Origin: Phycisphaerales bacterium
GTDB taxonomy: Bacteria; Planctomycetota; Phycisphaerae; Phycisphaerales; UBA1924
Assembly: GCA_028289195.1 (NCBI GenBank)
Contig: JANQQR010000003.1
Coordinates: 1 to 64,000, forward strand
DNA: 64,000 bases
Direction of reading: 5' to 3'
A program made the position numbers and the translations under genes. Positions 53,300 through 61,373 of this stretch are shown piece by piece. Within the stretch, counting starts at the first letter, position 1. Each line of letters starts with the position of its first letter. The notes beneath the pieces were generated by a model. The model worked only from the letters and a program-made list of their open reading frames with translations, was not told the origin of the DNA and ran no database searches.

Positions 53300-53763
53300 A
53301 GCGCCTTCACCGCTTCCAGAACCTCTTCGGCGTGCCCCGGCACCTTCACCTTGTCCCACCGGCGCGCGACCTTGCCATTTGCGTCGATGAGGTAGGTCGT
53401 GCGCTGGATGCCCATGTAGGTCTTGCCGTACATGCTCTTCTCGACCCACACTCCGTACTTGTCGGAGATCTTGGCCTCTTCGTCGGCGAGCAGCGGGTAC
53501 TTCAGGCCCTCTTTCTCGGCGAACTTCGCCTTGCTCTTGCTGTCCAGGATGCTCACGCCGAAAACGGCGGCCTTGGAGCGCTTGAACTTCGGCATGCGCT
53601 CCTGGAAGTCGCAGGCCTCGCGCGTGCAGCCGCTGGTCATGTCCTTGGGATAGAAGAACAGCACGACCGGCTGGCCCGCGTAGTCGCTGAGCTTGTGCTT
53701 GGTCCCGTCCTGATCCGGCAGCGTGAACGCCGGCGCCTTCTTGCCTTCATCGATGAGGGGCAT
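53296..53763 (-). CDS. bcp: thioredoxin-dependent peroxiredoxin Bcp
   Basis: A 155-residue peroxiredoxin of the Bcp/PrxQ family, which reduces peroxides with electrons from thioredoxin. The peroxidatic Cys46 is in KDMTSGCTREACDFQE and the resolving Cys51 five residues later, the PrxQ arrangement. The conserved Pro and Thr before Cys46 and the later Arg (QRTTYLIDANGKV) are present. Length typical. Confidence 0.94.
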   Translation of the reverse strand: MPLIDEGKKAPAFTLPDQDGTKHKLSDYAGQPVVLFFYPKDMTSGCTREACDFQERMPKFKRSKAAVFGVSILDSKSKAKFAEKEGLKYPLLADEEAKISDKYGVWVEKSMYGKTYMGIQRTTYLIDANGKVARRWDKVKVPGHAEEVLEAVKAL

Positions 53764-53848
53764 CTCTCGGTTCCTCGCAAGGTGAAAGGTGGAACAGGGT
53801 ATCGCACCAAGATCCCGCTGCCCCTCTGCGCCTCTGTCCCTTCCTCAG

Positions 53849-53884
53849 AAAAAAACAGCGGGCGCCGCCCAGCGCAGCGCCCGC
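53849..53884 (-). terminator. intrinsic terminator
   Basis: Read on the minus strand, a perfect 8-bp GC stem (GCGGGCGC with GCGCCCGC, at 53877-53884 and 53858-53865) with an 11-base loop is followed by TG and then seven T (53855-53849). It lies downstream of the tail-anchored protein gene at 53976 and upstream of bcp on the same strand. Confidence 0.75.
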
Positions 53885-53975
53885 CTTTGAGCCCCCTCCC
53901 CACCGATCTGCTCGGGCCGCACAACTCGCCGGAACCGAGGACGGGCAGGGCAGCCCGGTGTTCTGATTGTGGAGT

Positions 53976-54482
53976 TCAGCCTCCCGGCGTGACCCCCTTG
54001 GTGATCCAGTCGACGAGGAACATCAGCATGAGCCCCGCGAGCGCGGCGGAGGCGAGCCAGAGCCTGGCCCACATCCAGCGGTTCTCCCAGGGCGACGAGC
54101 CTTCGCGCGGAGCCGGGATCACGTCGAGCGATCGCGAGACGACCTCGCTCTCGAGCGTGTCGCCCCGGCGCGCGGCGTCCTGGACGACGGCGATCACGAG
54201 GTTCGCCTCGAAGGGGCGCATCCCGAAGCGCTCGCCCTGGCGGACGAGCTGGCGGCGGTGCTGCGGGGCCAGGATGGCCGCGCGTCCGCCCTCGAGCACC
54301 TCGGCGGTCTTCATCGCCAGCACGCGACGGACGTCCTCGCTCTCGTCGTAGGCGAGCTTGGCTGCCCGCCGGTTCTCCTGCTCGACGGCCTTGCGGGCGC
54401 GCACCTCCTCTGTGGTCGGCCCCTCGTTGGGGACGACCAGGCGCAGGCGCGCGGAACCGAGCTCGTGCAGCGCGTGGCTCAT
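53976..54482 (-). CDS. tail-anchored protein of unknown function
   Basis: A 168-residue protein, not recognised. It is mostly soluble and helical (TEEVRARKAVEQENRRAAKLAYDESEDVRRVLAMKT) and ends in a single membrane segment near residues 140-160 (LWLASAALAGLMLMFLVDWIT), so it is probably anchored by its tail. The start MSHALH is supported by the family-like N-terminal helix; an in-frame GTG-side extension exists to 54527. It is followed by an intrinsic terminator. Confidence 0.65.
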   Translation of the reverse strand: MSHALHELGSARLRLVVPNEGPTTEEVRARKAVEQENRRAAKLAYDESEDVRRVLAMKTAEVLEGGRAAILAPQHRRQLVRQGERFGMRPFEANLVIAVVQDAARRGDTLESEVVSRSLDVIPAPREGSSPWENRWMWARLWLASAALAGLMLMFLVDWITKGVTPGG

Positions 54483-54721
54483 GTCTTGGGTGTGGCGATA
54501 CTCCGCCGGACTTGATGCGACTCCCACCGACGGGCCGGATACGCCGGCCGATCGGCCCGATGGACAACCCGGACGCGCCCCCGAGGGGCTCGCCCGCTAC
54601 CGTGTGCATCCGTGCTGGAGTGAGCGGGACTGCGCTCCATCTTCGTCCCGGCCCGTTGCCTTTGAACCTTACGCCCAATCCCGATCAACGCACGCGAAAA
54701 ACAGTCGAAACGACTCCCGCG

Positions 54722-55246
54722 ATGACTGATAACTCCGGACAGACCAAAGATTTGGCAGAGCAACGCGCAGATGTTGCCGAGGCACCCGCGCTCCCCGCGC
54801 TTCACACGGACGTTCCGCCCGCGGAGGTCGTCGATCGCCTGGAGAAGCGCGCACAGAAGGGCAAGCTTCCGGGGTTCGAGCGCGAGGGCGCCGAGTCGTG
54901 CTCGGTGCTCGTGTTCGCGGGCCTGTACGACCATCGACTCCGGATCACCCCCGGTTCGGGCGGGCCTATCGGCCTCGAGCTGCGCATGCTCCGCAGGATG
55001 CCGGCGATCGTGATCGGTGTGCTGGTGCTGGCGACGTGGCCGGGCCTGCCCCTGACCGACTCGATGCTGCGCATCTACTTCGACTGGTACGACGCCTGGC
55101 CCATCCAGACGTGGTGGTGGTACCTGCCCATGATGGCGTTGTGCATCCCGGTGGTCTGGAAGCAGATCAGCGCCGCCCGGCGCGAGGCGCTGGTCGAGGC
55201 CACGAAGATCCTCGCCGAGGTCTCCCCGATCATCGAGGCGCGATAG
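54722..55246 (+). CDS. membrane protein of unknown function, two membrane segments
   Basis: A 174-residue protein. The N-terminal 90 residues are polar, with DVPPAEVVDRLEKRAQKGKLPGFERE, followed by a short beta-rich stretch (CSVLVFAGLYDHRLRI) and two membrane segments (MPAIVIGVLVLATWPGLPL and TWWWYLPMMALCIPVVW) separated by a Trp/Tyr-rich turn. The C-terminus is a charged helix (RREALVEATKILAEV). The start MTDNSGQ at 54722 is chosen; upstream in-frame sequence to 54512 looks non-coding. It converges on the M16 peptidase with 3 bases between the stops. Confidence 0.72.
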   Translation: MTDNSGQTKDLAEQRADVAEAPALPALHTDVPPAEVVDRLEKRAQKGKLPGFEREGAESCSVLVFAGLYDHRLRITPGSGGPIGLELRMLRRMPAIVIGVLVLATWPGLPLTDSMLRIYFDWYDAWPIQTWWWYLPMMALCIPVVWKQISAARREALVEATKILAEVSPIIEAR

Positions 55247-55249
55247 GGC

Positions 55250-56470
55250 TTACTCCGGCAGCAGGGTGCCGAGCATGCGCTCGCTCAGCGGGTAGTCGCG
55301 GGCGACGGCGCGCAGGTCATCGAGCGTGACGCCGTTGATCTCATCGAGCTCTTCTTCCAGCGAGCGGTACTCGCCCAGGTAGGGCCACAGGCGCCCGAGG
55401 CGCTGCATGCGCCCGGCCGGGCGCTCGCCGGCGAGGGTGACGCCGGTGGCGCTCTTGTTGCGCAAGCGTTCGAGGTCGTCTTCGGTGAGCGAATCGGCCA
55501 GCCCGGCGATCGCCTCGTCCATGCGCTCTCGGATGTCGCCCAGGCGCTCGGGCTCGCCCGAGGCGTAGACGAACATGTCGCCGCAGCCGTCGTGGGCGTC
55601 GAACGCGGCCTGGGCCTCCTCGGCGATGCCCGGCTCCACCAGCGCCCAGTGCAGGCGGCTGTTGCCCGGCTCGCCCAGGATGCGCCCGAGCATCGTCGCG
55701 GCGTAGCGCGAGTCGTCCTGCATCGAGGGGGCCGCGCTCACGGCCAGGAGGTATCCCCGGTTGACGTTCTTGTCGCGCAGCTCGAAGTCGCCGCTGCATG
55801 GAGTCGGGCGCGAGGTGTCGCGCGTCGCGTCGGTCCGCTGCCACTTGGAGCACAACGCGGCGACGTCGTCGCATGCCTTGTCGAAGTCCAGGCGTCCGGC
55901 GAGGGCGACAACCGTGTTGTCGGCGCTGTAGCGCGAGGTGAAGTAGTCGTCCATCTGGTCGCGCTGCAGGTCGGTCACGGTCTGGTCGGTTCCGAGCACG
56001 CGGAAGCCAAGGCCGTGCTCGTCGTAGTAGCGCTGGATCGCTTCTTCGTAGAGCACCCAGAAGGGGTTGTCCTTGTACATCGCGATCTCTTCGAGGATCA
56101 CGCCCTTCTCGGTGTCGAAGTCCTCGGTGCGGAGGGCGGGGCGCATCATGTCGCCCAGCAGGTCGATCGCCCGCGGGAGGAACTCGGGGAGCACGTGGGC
56201 GTGGAACGCCGTCATCTCGGTGGTGGTGAAGGCGTTGTAGCTGGCGCCGAGCTCGTCGAACTCGCGGTTCACGTCGTCGGCGCTGCGCCGGTCGGTGCCC
56301 TTGAACATCATGTGCTCGAGGAAGTGGCTCACGCCCATCACGCGCGAGTCCTCGTCGCGTGCGCCGGTGCGGACGAAGAAGCCGCATGCGCTGGTGTGCG
56401 CGGCGGGGTCGGTCTCGGCGATGATCGTCAGCCCGTTGTCGAGCGTGCGCTGCTTGAAGGTGACTGCCAT
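55250..56470 (-). CDS. M16 family zinc peptidase
   Basis: A 406-residue M16 peptidase (processing-peptidase/pitrilysin type). The inverted zinc motif is H49-F-L-E52-H53, in GVSHFLEHMMFKGT, with the distant Glu in GVILEEIAMYKDNP. All catalytic residues are kept, so this is the active subunit. The C-terminal half has the LNGRLHWALVEPG-like region (GNSRLHWALVE). A partner lacking the zinc motif is not in the window. The start MAVTFKQ at 56470 lies 7 bases after a TACACT hexamer. Confidence 0.92.
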   Translation of the reverse strand: MAVTFKQRTLDNGLTIIAETDPAAHTSACGFFVRTGARDEDSRVMGVSHFLEHMMFKGTDRRSADDVNREFDELGASYNAFTTTEMTAFHAHVLPEFLPRAIDLLGDMMRPALRTEDFDTEKGVILEEIAMYKDNPFWVLYEEAIQRYYDEHGLGFRVLGTDQTVTDLQRDQMDDYFTSRYSADNTVVALAGRLDFDKACDDVAALCSKWQRTDATRDTSRPTPCSGDFELRDKNVNRGYLLAVSAAPSMQDDSRYAATMLGRILGEPGNSRLHWALVEPGIAEEAQAAFDAHDGCGDMFVYASGEPERLGDIRERMDEAIAGLADSLTEDDLERLRNKSATGVTLAGERPAGRMQRLGRLWPYLGEYRSLEEELDEINGVTLDDLRAVARDYPLSERMLGTLLPE

Positions 56471-56477
56471 GGCGGGG

Positions 56478-56483
56478 AGTGTA
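56478..56483 (-). promoter_or_regulatory. putative leaderless -10 box (TACACT) of the M16 gene
   Basis: On the minus strand TACACT is followed by 7 bases (CCCCGCC) and the ATG at 56470. It stands 16 bases from repeat copy C. Confidence 0.48.
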
Positions 56484-56499
56484 GGGGGTGCGGTGGCTT

Positions 56500-56640
56500 T
56501 ACGAGCCCGTCGCGCAAGCGGCGGGTACATTCACGGTCCGCGCACTCGTACATGGCTGATCAAGGCGTTCACTCCGCGCCCGGGTGCCTCCCCTCCGAAC
56601 GGGCGTCCAAGGTACCCGCCGCTTGCGCGACGGGCTCGTA
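56500..56640. repeat. REPIN-like inverted pair, copy C (83-base spacer)
   Basis: Perfectly complementary 29-base arms at 56500-56528 and 56612-56640. Each arm contains the hairpin CCCGTCGC-GCAA-GCGGCGGG. The spacer is 83 bases, much longer than the 29 bases of copies A and B. The element fills the gap between the cystathionine beta-synthase stop and the M16 peptidase start, both on the minus strand. Confidence 0.85.
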
Positions 56641-56651
56641 GATCGCCCCTC

Positions 56652-58085
56652 CTACCGCGCCAGCTGCCGGCGCAGGTAGTTGATCAGGTCGATCTTGGTG
56701 ATCAGGCCCTCGTACTTGCCGCTCTCGTCGGCGACGATCGCCACGCGATCGGCGCGGAAGATGGGCATGAGGCGCTCGATCGGCGCGTCGGGGCTGATGG
56801 TCTCGAGGCGGCGCGTCATGAATTCGCTGACCGGCTTCTCGAAGGCCTCGGCGTTTTCGGTGACCGCCAGCAGGATGTCGCTCTCGTCGATGATGCCGGC
56901 GATCTTGTCGCGCGGGTCCATCACGACCATCTGGCTGACGTCGTACATCTGCATCCGCTTGATGGCCTGCTTGAGCGAGTCGTCCTCGCTCAGCGTGTAG
57001 TCCTCGCGGAACTCGTGGCGCCGGGCGATGAGGTCGCGCAGGTCGTTGCGCGACTCGCGCTCGATGAAGCCGTTGTCGATCATCCAGAAGTCGTTGAAGA
57101 CCTTGGAGAGGTACTTGGCGCCCTGGTCGCAGATGAGGGTGACGACGTTCTTGGCCTCGGTCTGCTGGCGGCACCAGCGCGCAGCGCCCGCCACAAGGCA
57201 GCCGGTGCTGGATCCGGCGAGCAGGCCCTCCTTGTGGAGCAGCTCTCGGGCCGCGAAGAAGGCGTCCCCGTCGCTCACGGTGACTCCCTCGTCGACGAGA
57301 TCGAGGTCGCAGATCTCGGGGACGAAGTCCTCGCCCATGCCCTCGACGAGCCACGTGCCGGCCTCGACGTGCTTGCCCTCGTTGACGAGCGGCGCGAGCA
57401 CCGAGCCCTCGGGGTCGGCGAGGATGATCTTCACGTCCGGGTTCTTCTCGCGCAGGAAGCGCCCCATGCCAGCGAGGGTGCCGCCGGAGCCGACGCCGAC
57501 GACGATCGCGTCGACCTTGCCCTCGAGCTGCTCCCAGATCTCGGGCGCCGTGGTCTCGTAATGGGCGCGGGGGTTGTGCGCGTTGCCGAACTGGTTGACG
57601 TGGTAGCTGTTGGGCGTGCGCGCCGCGATGGCCGCGGCCTTGTCGGAGTAGTAGTCGGGGTGCCCCTTGGTGACGTCGGAGCGCGTGAGCACGACCTCGG
57701 CCCCCATGGCGCGGAGGTGCTGGATCTTCTCCTGGCTCATCTTGTCGGGGACGACCACGATCAGGCGGTAGCCCCGCTGGGCCGCGACGAGCGCGAGCCC
57801 GAGGCCCGTGTTCCCGGCCGTCGCCTCGATGATGGTGGGGGGCGGGTCGCCCTTGGGGTCGAGCAGGCCGTCGCGCTCGGCGCCCTCGATCATCGAGAGC
57901 CCGATGCGGTCCTTGATCGACCCGGCAGGGTTCATCAGCTCCATCTTGCCGAACAGGCGGCAGGGGCCGGTGTCGAGGTTGCGCAGCTCGATGAGCGGCG
58001 TGTTGCCGATCATGTCCAGCACGCCCTGGAAGACGGGCGCGACGCCGGCGGGGGACGACGATTCGGATGAGACTCCGGTTCTCAT
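56652..58085 (-). CDS. cystathionine beta-synthase with C-terminal CBS domains
   Basis: A 477-residue PLP enzyme that joins serine and homocysteine to cystathionine, or acts as cysteine synthase. The PLP lysine is K58 in NPAGSIKDRIGL; TAGNTGLGLALVAAQRG binds PLP phosphate and GVGSGGTLAGMGRFL is also present. From about residue 345 there are two CBS domains (MQMYDVSQMVVMDPRDKIAGIIDESD and FRADRVAIVADESGKYEGLITKIDL), as in eukaryotic CBS, but there is no N-terminal heme domain. With the gene at 47464 it could form a transsulfuration route. The start MRTGV lies 7 bases after TAGACT. Confidence 0.9.
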   Translation of the reverse strand: MRTGVSSESSSPAGVAPVFQGVLDMIGNTPLIELRNLDTGPCRLFGKMELMNPAGSIKDRIGLSMIEGAERDGLLDPKGDPPPTIIEATAGNTGLGLALVAAQRGYRLIVVVPDKMSQEKIQHLRAMGAEVVLTRSDVTKGHPDYYSDKAAAIAARTPNSYHVNQFGNAHNPRAHYETTAPEIWEQLEGKVDAIVVGVGSGGTLAGMGRFLREKNPDVKIILADPEGSVLAPLVNEGKHVEAGTWLVEGMGEDFVPEICDLDLVDEGVTVSDGDAFFAARELLHKEGLLAGSSTGCLVAGAARWCRQQTEAKNVVTLICDQGAKYLSKVFNDFWMIDNGFIERESRNDLRDLIARRHEFREDYTLSEDDSLKQAIKRMQMYDVSQMVVMDPRDKIAGIIDESDILLAVTENAEAFEKPVSEFMTRRLETISPDAPIERLMPIFRADRVAIVADESGKYEGLITKIDLINYLRRQLAR

Positions 58086-58092
58086 GGCGGGG

Positions 58093-58098
58093 AGTCTA
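58093..58098 (-). promoter_or_regulatory. putative leaderless -10 box (TAGACT)
   Basis: On the minus strand TAGACT is followed by 7 bases (CCCCGCC, the same seven as at the M16 gene) and the ATG at 58085. Confidence 0.45.
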
Positions 58099-58154
58099 GC
58101 AGGCAGCGCGCGCGACACCCGCGGGGGCGCGGGCCTCGGGGTTCGGGTCGGGAG

Positions 58155-59036
58155 CTACTCCAGAGCCGCGGCACCCGAGATGATCTCGGTGAGCTCGGTC
58201 GTGATCTGGCTCTGGCGGGCGCGGTTGAACCTGCGCTGCAGGTTCTTGCCCATCTTCCCGGCGTTGTCGGTGGCCGACTTCATGGCGATCATGCGCGCCA
58301 CGTGCTCGGACACGAGCGCGTCGTTGAAGCACTGGAAGAGGGTCGTCTTCACCGTGACCGGGAGCAGGTCGTTGAGGAGCTGCTCGGGCTCGGGGCTGAA
58401 GTCGTAGACGACGCTGGCGCCGCCCTCGGAGCCTTGCTCGTCCTCGGCAGCGGGGGGCGGCTTGAGGGGCAGGAGCTGGAGCACCTCGGGCTTCTGGCGG
58501 GCCGTGGAGATGTATCGCATGTAGACGACCTTCACGCCGGCGATCTCGCCCCGGGTGAATTCGTCCATGTAGCGCTGCGCGAGGCGTTCGACGTCCTCGA
58601 AGTCGGCCTTGTCGCCGAACTCGCGGTGGTGGTGGGTCACCTCGAAGTTGTTGAACTTGTAGAACCCGGCGCCCTTCTTGCCGACCATCTCGGACTGGTA
58701 GGCGTCGGTCTGCTCGCGCAGCATGCGCACCGAAGTGCGGAGGATCGAGCCGTTGTACGGGCCGCACAGGCCCCGGTCGCTGGTGAGCACCAGGAGAACG
58801 GTCTTGCCCTTGGACCCGCTCGAGGGGCCGTTGATGAGCGGGTGCTGGATGTTGCCGGCCTTGGCGGCGAGCTGCGTCACGAGGTCGAACACACCCTCGG
58901 TGAACGGCTTGCTCGCCGTGGCGGCATGCTGGGCCTTGGCGTACTTGCTGGTGGCGATCATCTGCATCGTCTTGGTGATGCGACGGATGTTGCCGACCGC
59001 CTTCATGCGCTTCTTGATTTCGCGTGCGTTGGCCAT
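58155..59036 (-). CDS. atpG: ATP synthase F1 subunit gamma
   Basis: A 293-residue gamma subunit, the rotor shaft of F1-ATPase. Family landmarks: MANAREIKKRMKAVGNIRRITKTMQMIATSKYAKAQ at the N-terminus (shown in part as the long first helix), VLLVLTSDRGLCGPYNGSI in the middle, and the C-terminal helix MKSATDNAGKMGKNL with QSQITTELTEIISGA. Other ATP synthase genes are not adjacent: it stands between a PhnP-like hydrolase and cystathionine beta-synthase. GAAGGA precedes the ATG, with a TACACT hexamer 27 bases upstream. Confidence 0.94.
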   Translation of the reverse strand: MANAREIKKRMKAVGNIRRITKTMQMIATSKYAKAQHAATASKPFTEGVFDLVTQLAAKAGNIQHPLINGPSSGSKGKTVLLVLTSDRGLCGPYNGSILRTSVRMLREQTDAYQSEMVGKKGAGFYKFNNFEVTHHHREFGDKADFEDVERLAQRYMDEFTRGEIAGVKVVYMRYISTARQKPEVLQLLPLKPPPAAEDEQGSEGGASVVYDFSPEPEQLLNDLLPVTVKTTLFQCFNDALVSEHVARMIAMKSATDNAGKMGKNLQRRFNRARQSQITTELTEIISGAAALE

Positions 59037-59063
59037 AGGTCCTTCGGGGCTGGGGGGGCGACA

Positions 59064-59069
59064 AGTGTA
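59064..59069 (-). promoter_or_regulatory. putative -10 box (TACACT) of atpG
   Basis: On the minus strand TACACT lies 27 bases before the atpG ATG, giving a leader of about 20 bases that holds the GAAGGA ribosome-binding site. This gene therefore appears to be led, unlike its neighbours. Confidence 0.4.
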
Positions 59070-59104
59070 GCGGGGGCGGGAAACCGTGAAAAGCAGGGGC
59101 CTTT

Positions 59105-59130
59105 GCGAGCCCGTCGCGTGCGCGGCGGGT
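59105..59130. repeat. single-arm REP-like element, copy D
   Basis: One diverged arm with the same stem, CCCGTCGC and GCGGCGGG, but with the loop changed from GCAA to GTGC. No second arm is found nearby. It lies in the spacer between the PhnP-like hydrolase stop and the atpG promoter, again between co-oriented genes. Confidence 0.65.
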
Positions 59131-59145
59131 TGGTCGATGCAGCAG

Positions 59146-60168
59146 CTACCCCTGCTCGAAGGGGTCCTCGCGCCCGAACCCCGGCTGGGGCTCGGGAGGG
59201 CGGGTCCCGGCGTCGGGCCGGCGCCCGCGCCCGCCCTTTTCGTCCGGCCGGAGGGGGGCCTGGGCGTCCGGCTCGAACAGCCCGGGGTGCCGAGCCGGGC
59301 CCAGTTCGAGCCCGTCCCACGCCAGGCCCACGCCCTCGGGGAGCGTGGGGCTCACCACGTCGTGCTTGATCTCGTGGGCGATGTGCACGAACCAGGTCTG
59401 CCCGGCCCGGATCTCGCCCGCGGCATGGACGGCCTGATCCAGCGAGAAGTGCGTCGGGTGCTTGCGGATCCGCAGGGCATCGAGCACCAGCGTGCGCAGG
59501 CCGGTCAGCTCTCCCCACGTGCGCGGCGGGATCGCCGAGACGTCGGTGCAGTAGGCGAGCGGGAACGGCGAGTCGTCGTCGCCCGGGTCCACGCCCGCGA
59601 CCGGTTCGATGCGGAAGCCCAGGATCGGCAGGCGCCCGTGGATGAAGCGCACGGGCGTGAAGCGCATGCCGTGCAGTTCGACCGGGTCGCCCGCGCCGCC
59701 CTTCTCGGGGTCGGGCCCCTCGATCTCGCTGGCGATGAGCGTCGCGACGAACGAGTCGTTCACGTTGCGCTGCTTGTCGAAGATGTGCTGGTAGACGCGC
59801 TGCAGCGAATCGAGCACGTAGCGCTCGGCGTAGATGTCGATCGGCTCGCGCATCACGGCGTTGTAGCGCCGGACCTCGTCGAGCCCGAAGATGTGGTCGA
59901 CGTGGTTGTGCGTGAACAGGATCGCGTCGCAGCGCCACAGGTCGTGGCGGAGCGCCTGCAGCTTGTGGTCCGGGGTGACGTCGATCAGCACCGTGCGGGG
60001 CGTGCCCCCGGGGTCGATCCACTGGACCGCGGCGCCCGTTCGCGAGCGTGTGTCGCGCGGATCGGGCGACGTGCACGTCTCGCAGTCGCAGGCGATCAGC
60101 GGGATGCCGCCGGAGGTGCCGGTGCCCAGGAACAGGAAGCGCGCGTTGGAAACACCAGAGGAGCCCAT
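59146..60168 (-). CDS. PhnP-like metallo-beta-lactamase-fold hydrolase
   Basis: A 340-residue MBL-fold protein. The metal motif is H87-x-H89-x-D91-H92 in LFTHNHVDHIFG. Near the N-terminus, LGTGTSGGIPLIACDCETC carries three Cys (27, 29, 32) spaced like the structural zinc site of PhnP, a cyclic phosphodiesterase. The last 60 residues are Pro/Arg/Gly-rich and probably disordered. The substrate is unknown; phn genes are not near. A TACGCT hexamer ends 8 bases before the ATG. gpsA lies 29 bases upstream on the same strand. Confidence 0.87.
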   Translation of the reverse strand: MGSSGVSNARFLFLGTGTSGGIPLIACDCETCTSPDPRDTRSRTGAAVQWIDPGGTPRTVLIDVTPDHKLQALRHDLWRCDAILFTHNHVDHIFGLDEVRRYNAVMREPIDIYAERYVLDSLQRVYQHIFDKQRNVNDSFVATLIASEIEGPDPEKGGAGDPVELHGMRFTPVRFIHGRLPILGFRIEPVAGVDPGDDDSPFPLAYCTDVSAIPPRTWGELTGLRTLVLDALRIRKHPTHFSLDQAVHAAGEIRAGQTWFVHIAHEIKHDVVSPTLPEGVGLAWDGLELGPARHPGLFEPDAQAPLRPDEKGGRGRRPDAGTRPPEPQPGFGREDPFEQG

Positions 60169-60176
60169 GGAAGCCA

Positions 60177-60182
60177 AGCGTA
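60177..60182 (-). promoter_or_regulatory. putative leaderless -10 box (TACGCT)
   Basis: On the minus strand TACGCT is followed by 8 bases (TGGCTTCC) and the ATG at 60168. Confidence 0.42.
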
Positions 60183-60197
60183 GGGGGCCGGGGCCTC

Positions 60198-61238
60198 CTA
60201 CCCAACCCGCTCCTCGCGCAGCTCGCGGCTCATGAGCATCGCGATCGCGTCGATCGGGTCCAGCTTCTCGTAGAGCACGGCGTGCACCGCCTCGACGATG
60301 GGCAGCTCGACCCGGTACTTGCGGGCGAGCTCCATCACCGACTTGGTCGTCGCCACGCCCTCCACAACCGACTTGGTGCGCGCCAGGTACACGTCGAGCG
60401 CCTCGCCCTTTCCGAGCGCCTCGCCGCAGGACCGGTTGCGCCCTTCGGGGCTGAAGCAGGTGGTCGCGAGGTCGCCCACGCCGGCCAGACCGAAGAACGT
60501 CTCGCGCGACGCGCCCATCGCGCTGCCGAGGCGGCTGATCTCTGCCAGGCCCCGCGACAGCAGCGCGCTCTTGGCGTTCGCGCCCGCTTGGAGACCGTCG
60601 ATGATGCCCGCGGCGATGGCGATCACGTTCTTCATCGCGCCGGCGAGTTCGACGCCGAGCGGGTCGGAGCCGGTGTAGATGCGCAGCCAGCTCGTCGAGA
60701 ACAGGCCCTGCACGCGCGCCGCCAGATCCGCGTCGTCGCTGGCGCCGATCATCGTCGCCGGCAGGCAGCGGGCGAGTTCGGCGGCGATCGTCGGCCCGCT
60801 CAGCACGCAGTAAGAACGCGAAGGCGCGTCGGGGTCGTCGTCCAGCGCCGAGGCGATCGCCCCGAGCGGAGTGAGCAGGGTGCCGTTCTCGATCCCCTTG
60901 GAGACGCTGATCACCGGGCACGATCGCGGCGCGGGCACGTGCTCGCGCAGGCCCTCCCAGACCGCCCGCGTGAACTGGGTCGGGATCGCCGAGACGATCA
61001 GCGTGGCGCCGTCGAGGGCTTCGGCGCTGTCGGAGGTGACGAGCACCCGGGGATCCAGCTCGAACCCCGGAAGGCGGGGGCTCGTGCGCGACTGCGCCAG
61101 CGACCCGGCCTCGGTCGGATCGTGGCCCCAGACCGCGACGCCGACCGATCCGGCGTCGCCCGCGGCGCTGACGAGCGCCAGGGCCGAGACCAGGCCCATC
61201 TGGCCGTCGCCCAAGATGGTGATTCGTTCGCGTGCCAT
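60198..61238 (-). CDS. gpsA: glycerol-3-phosphate dehydrogenase [NAD(P)+]
   Basis: A 346-residue GpsA, reducing dihydroxyacetone phosphate to glycerol-3-phosphate for phospholipid synthesis. The nucleotide-binding motif is GDGQMG at the N-terminus. Catalytic and substrate regions are VISVSKGIENGTLLTP, LSGPTIAAELARCLPATM, VELAGAMKNVIAIAAGIIDGLQAGANAKSALLSRGLAE and GLAGVGDLATTCFSPEGRNRSCG; the Lys in GAMKN is the family catalytic lysine. Divergent from the metal ATPase. Confidence 0.93.
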   Translation of the reverse strand: MARERITILGDGQMGLVSALALVSAAGDAGSVGVAVWGHDPTEAGSLAQSRTSPRLPGFELDPRVLVTSDSAEALDGATLIVSAIPTQFTRAVWEGLREHVPAPRSCPVISVSKGIENGTLLTPLGAIASALDDDPDAPSRSYCVLSGPTIAAELARCLPATMIGASDDADLAARVQGLFSTSWLRIYTGSDPLGVELAGAMKNVIAIAAGIIDGLQAGANAKSALLSRGLAEISRLGSAMGASRETFFGLAGVGDLATTCFSPEGRNRSCGEALGKGEALDVYLARTKSVVEGVATTKSVMELARKYRVELPIVEAVHAVLYEKLDPIDAIAMLMSRELREERVG

Positions 61239-61373
61239 TGGTCGATGGGTGCCCGGGGGGACGCTCCAAATTGCGAACCGGACGGGGGATCAGGGCGTAG
61301 TGGCATTCCGGCCCTTCCCGACCGATATCACCCCAGACCAGCCCGGCGGAACCGGAACAGGCACCACCCCTAC

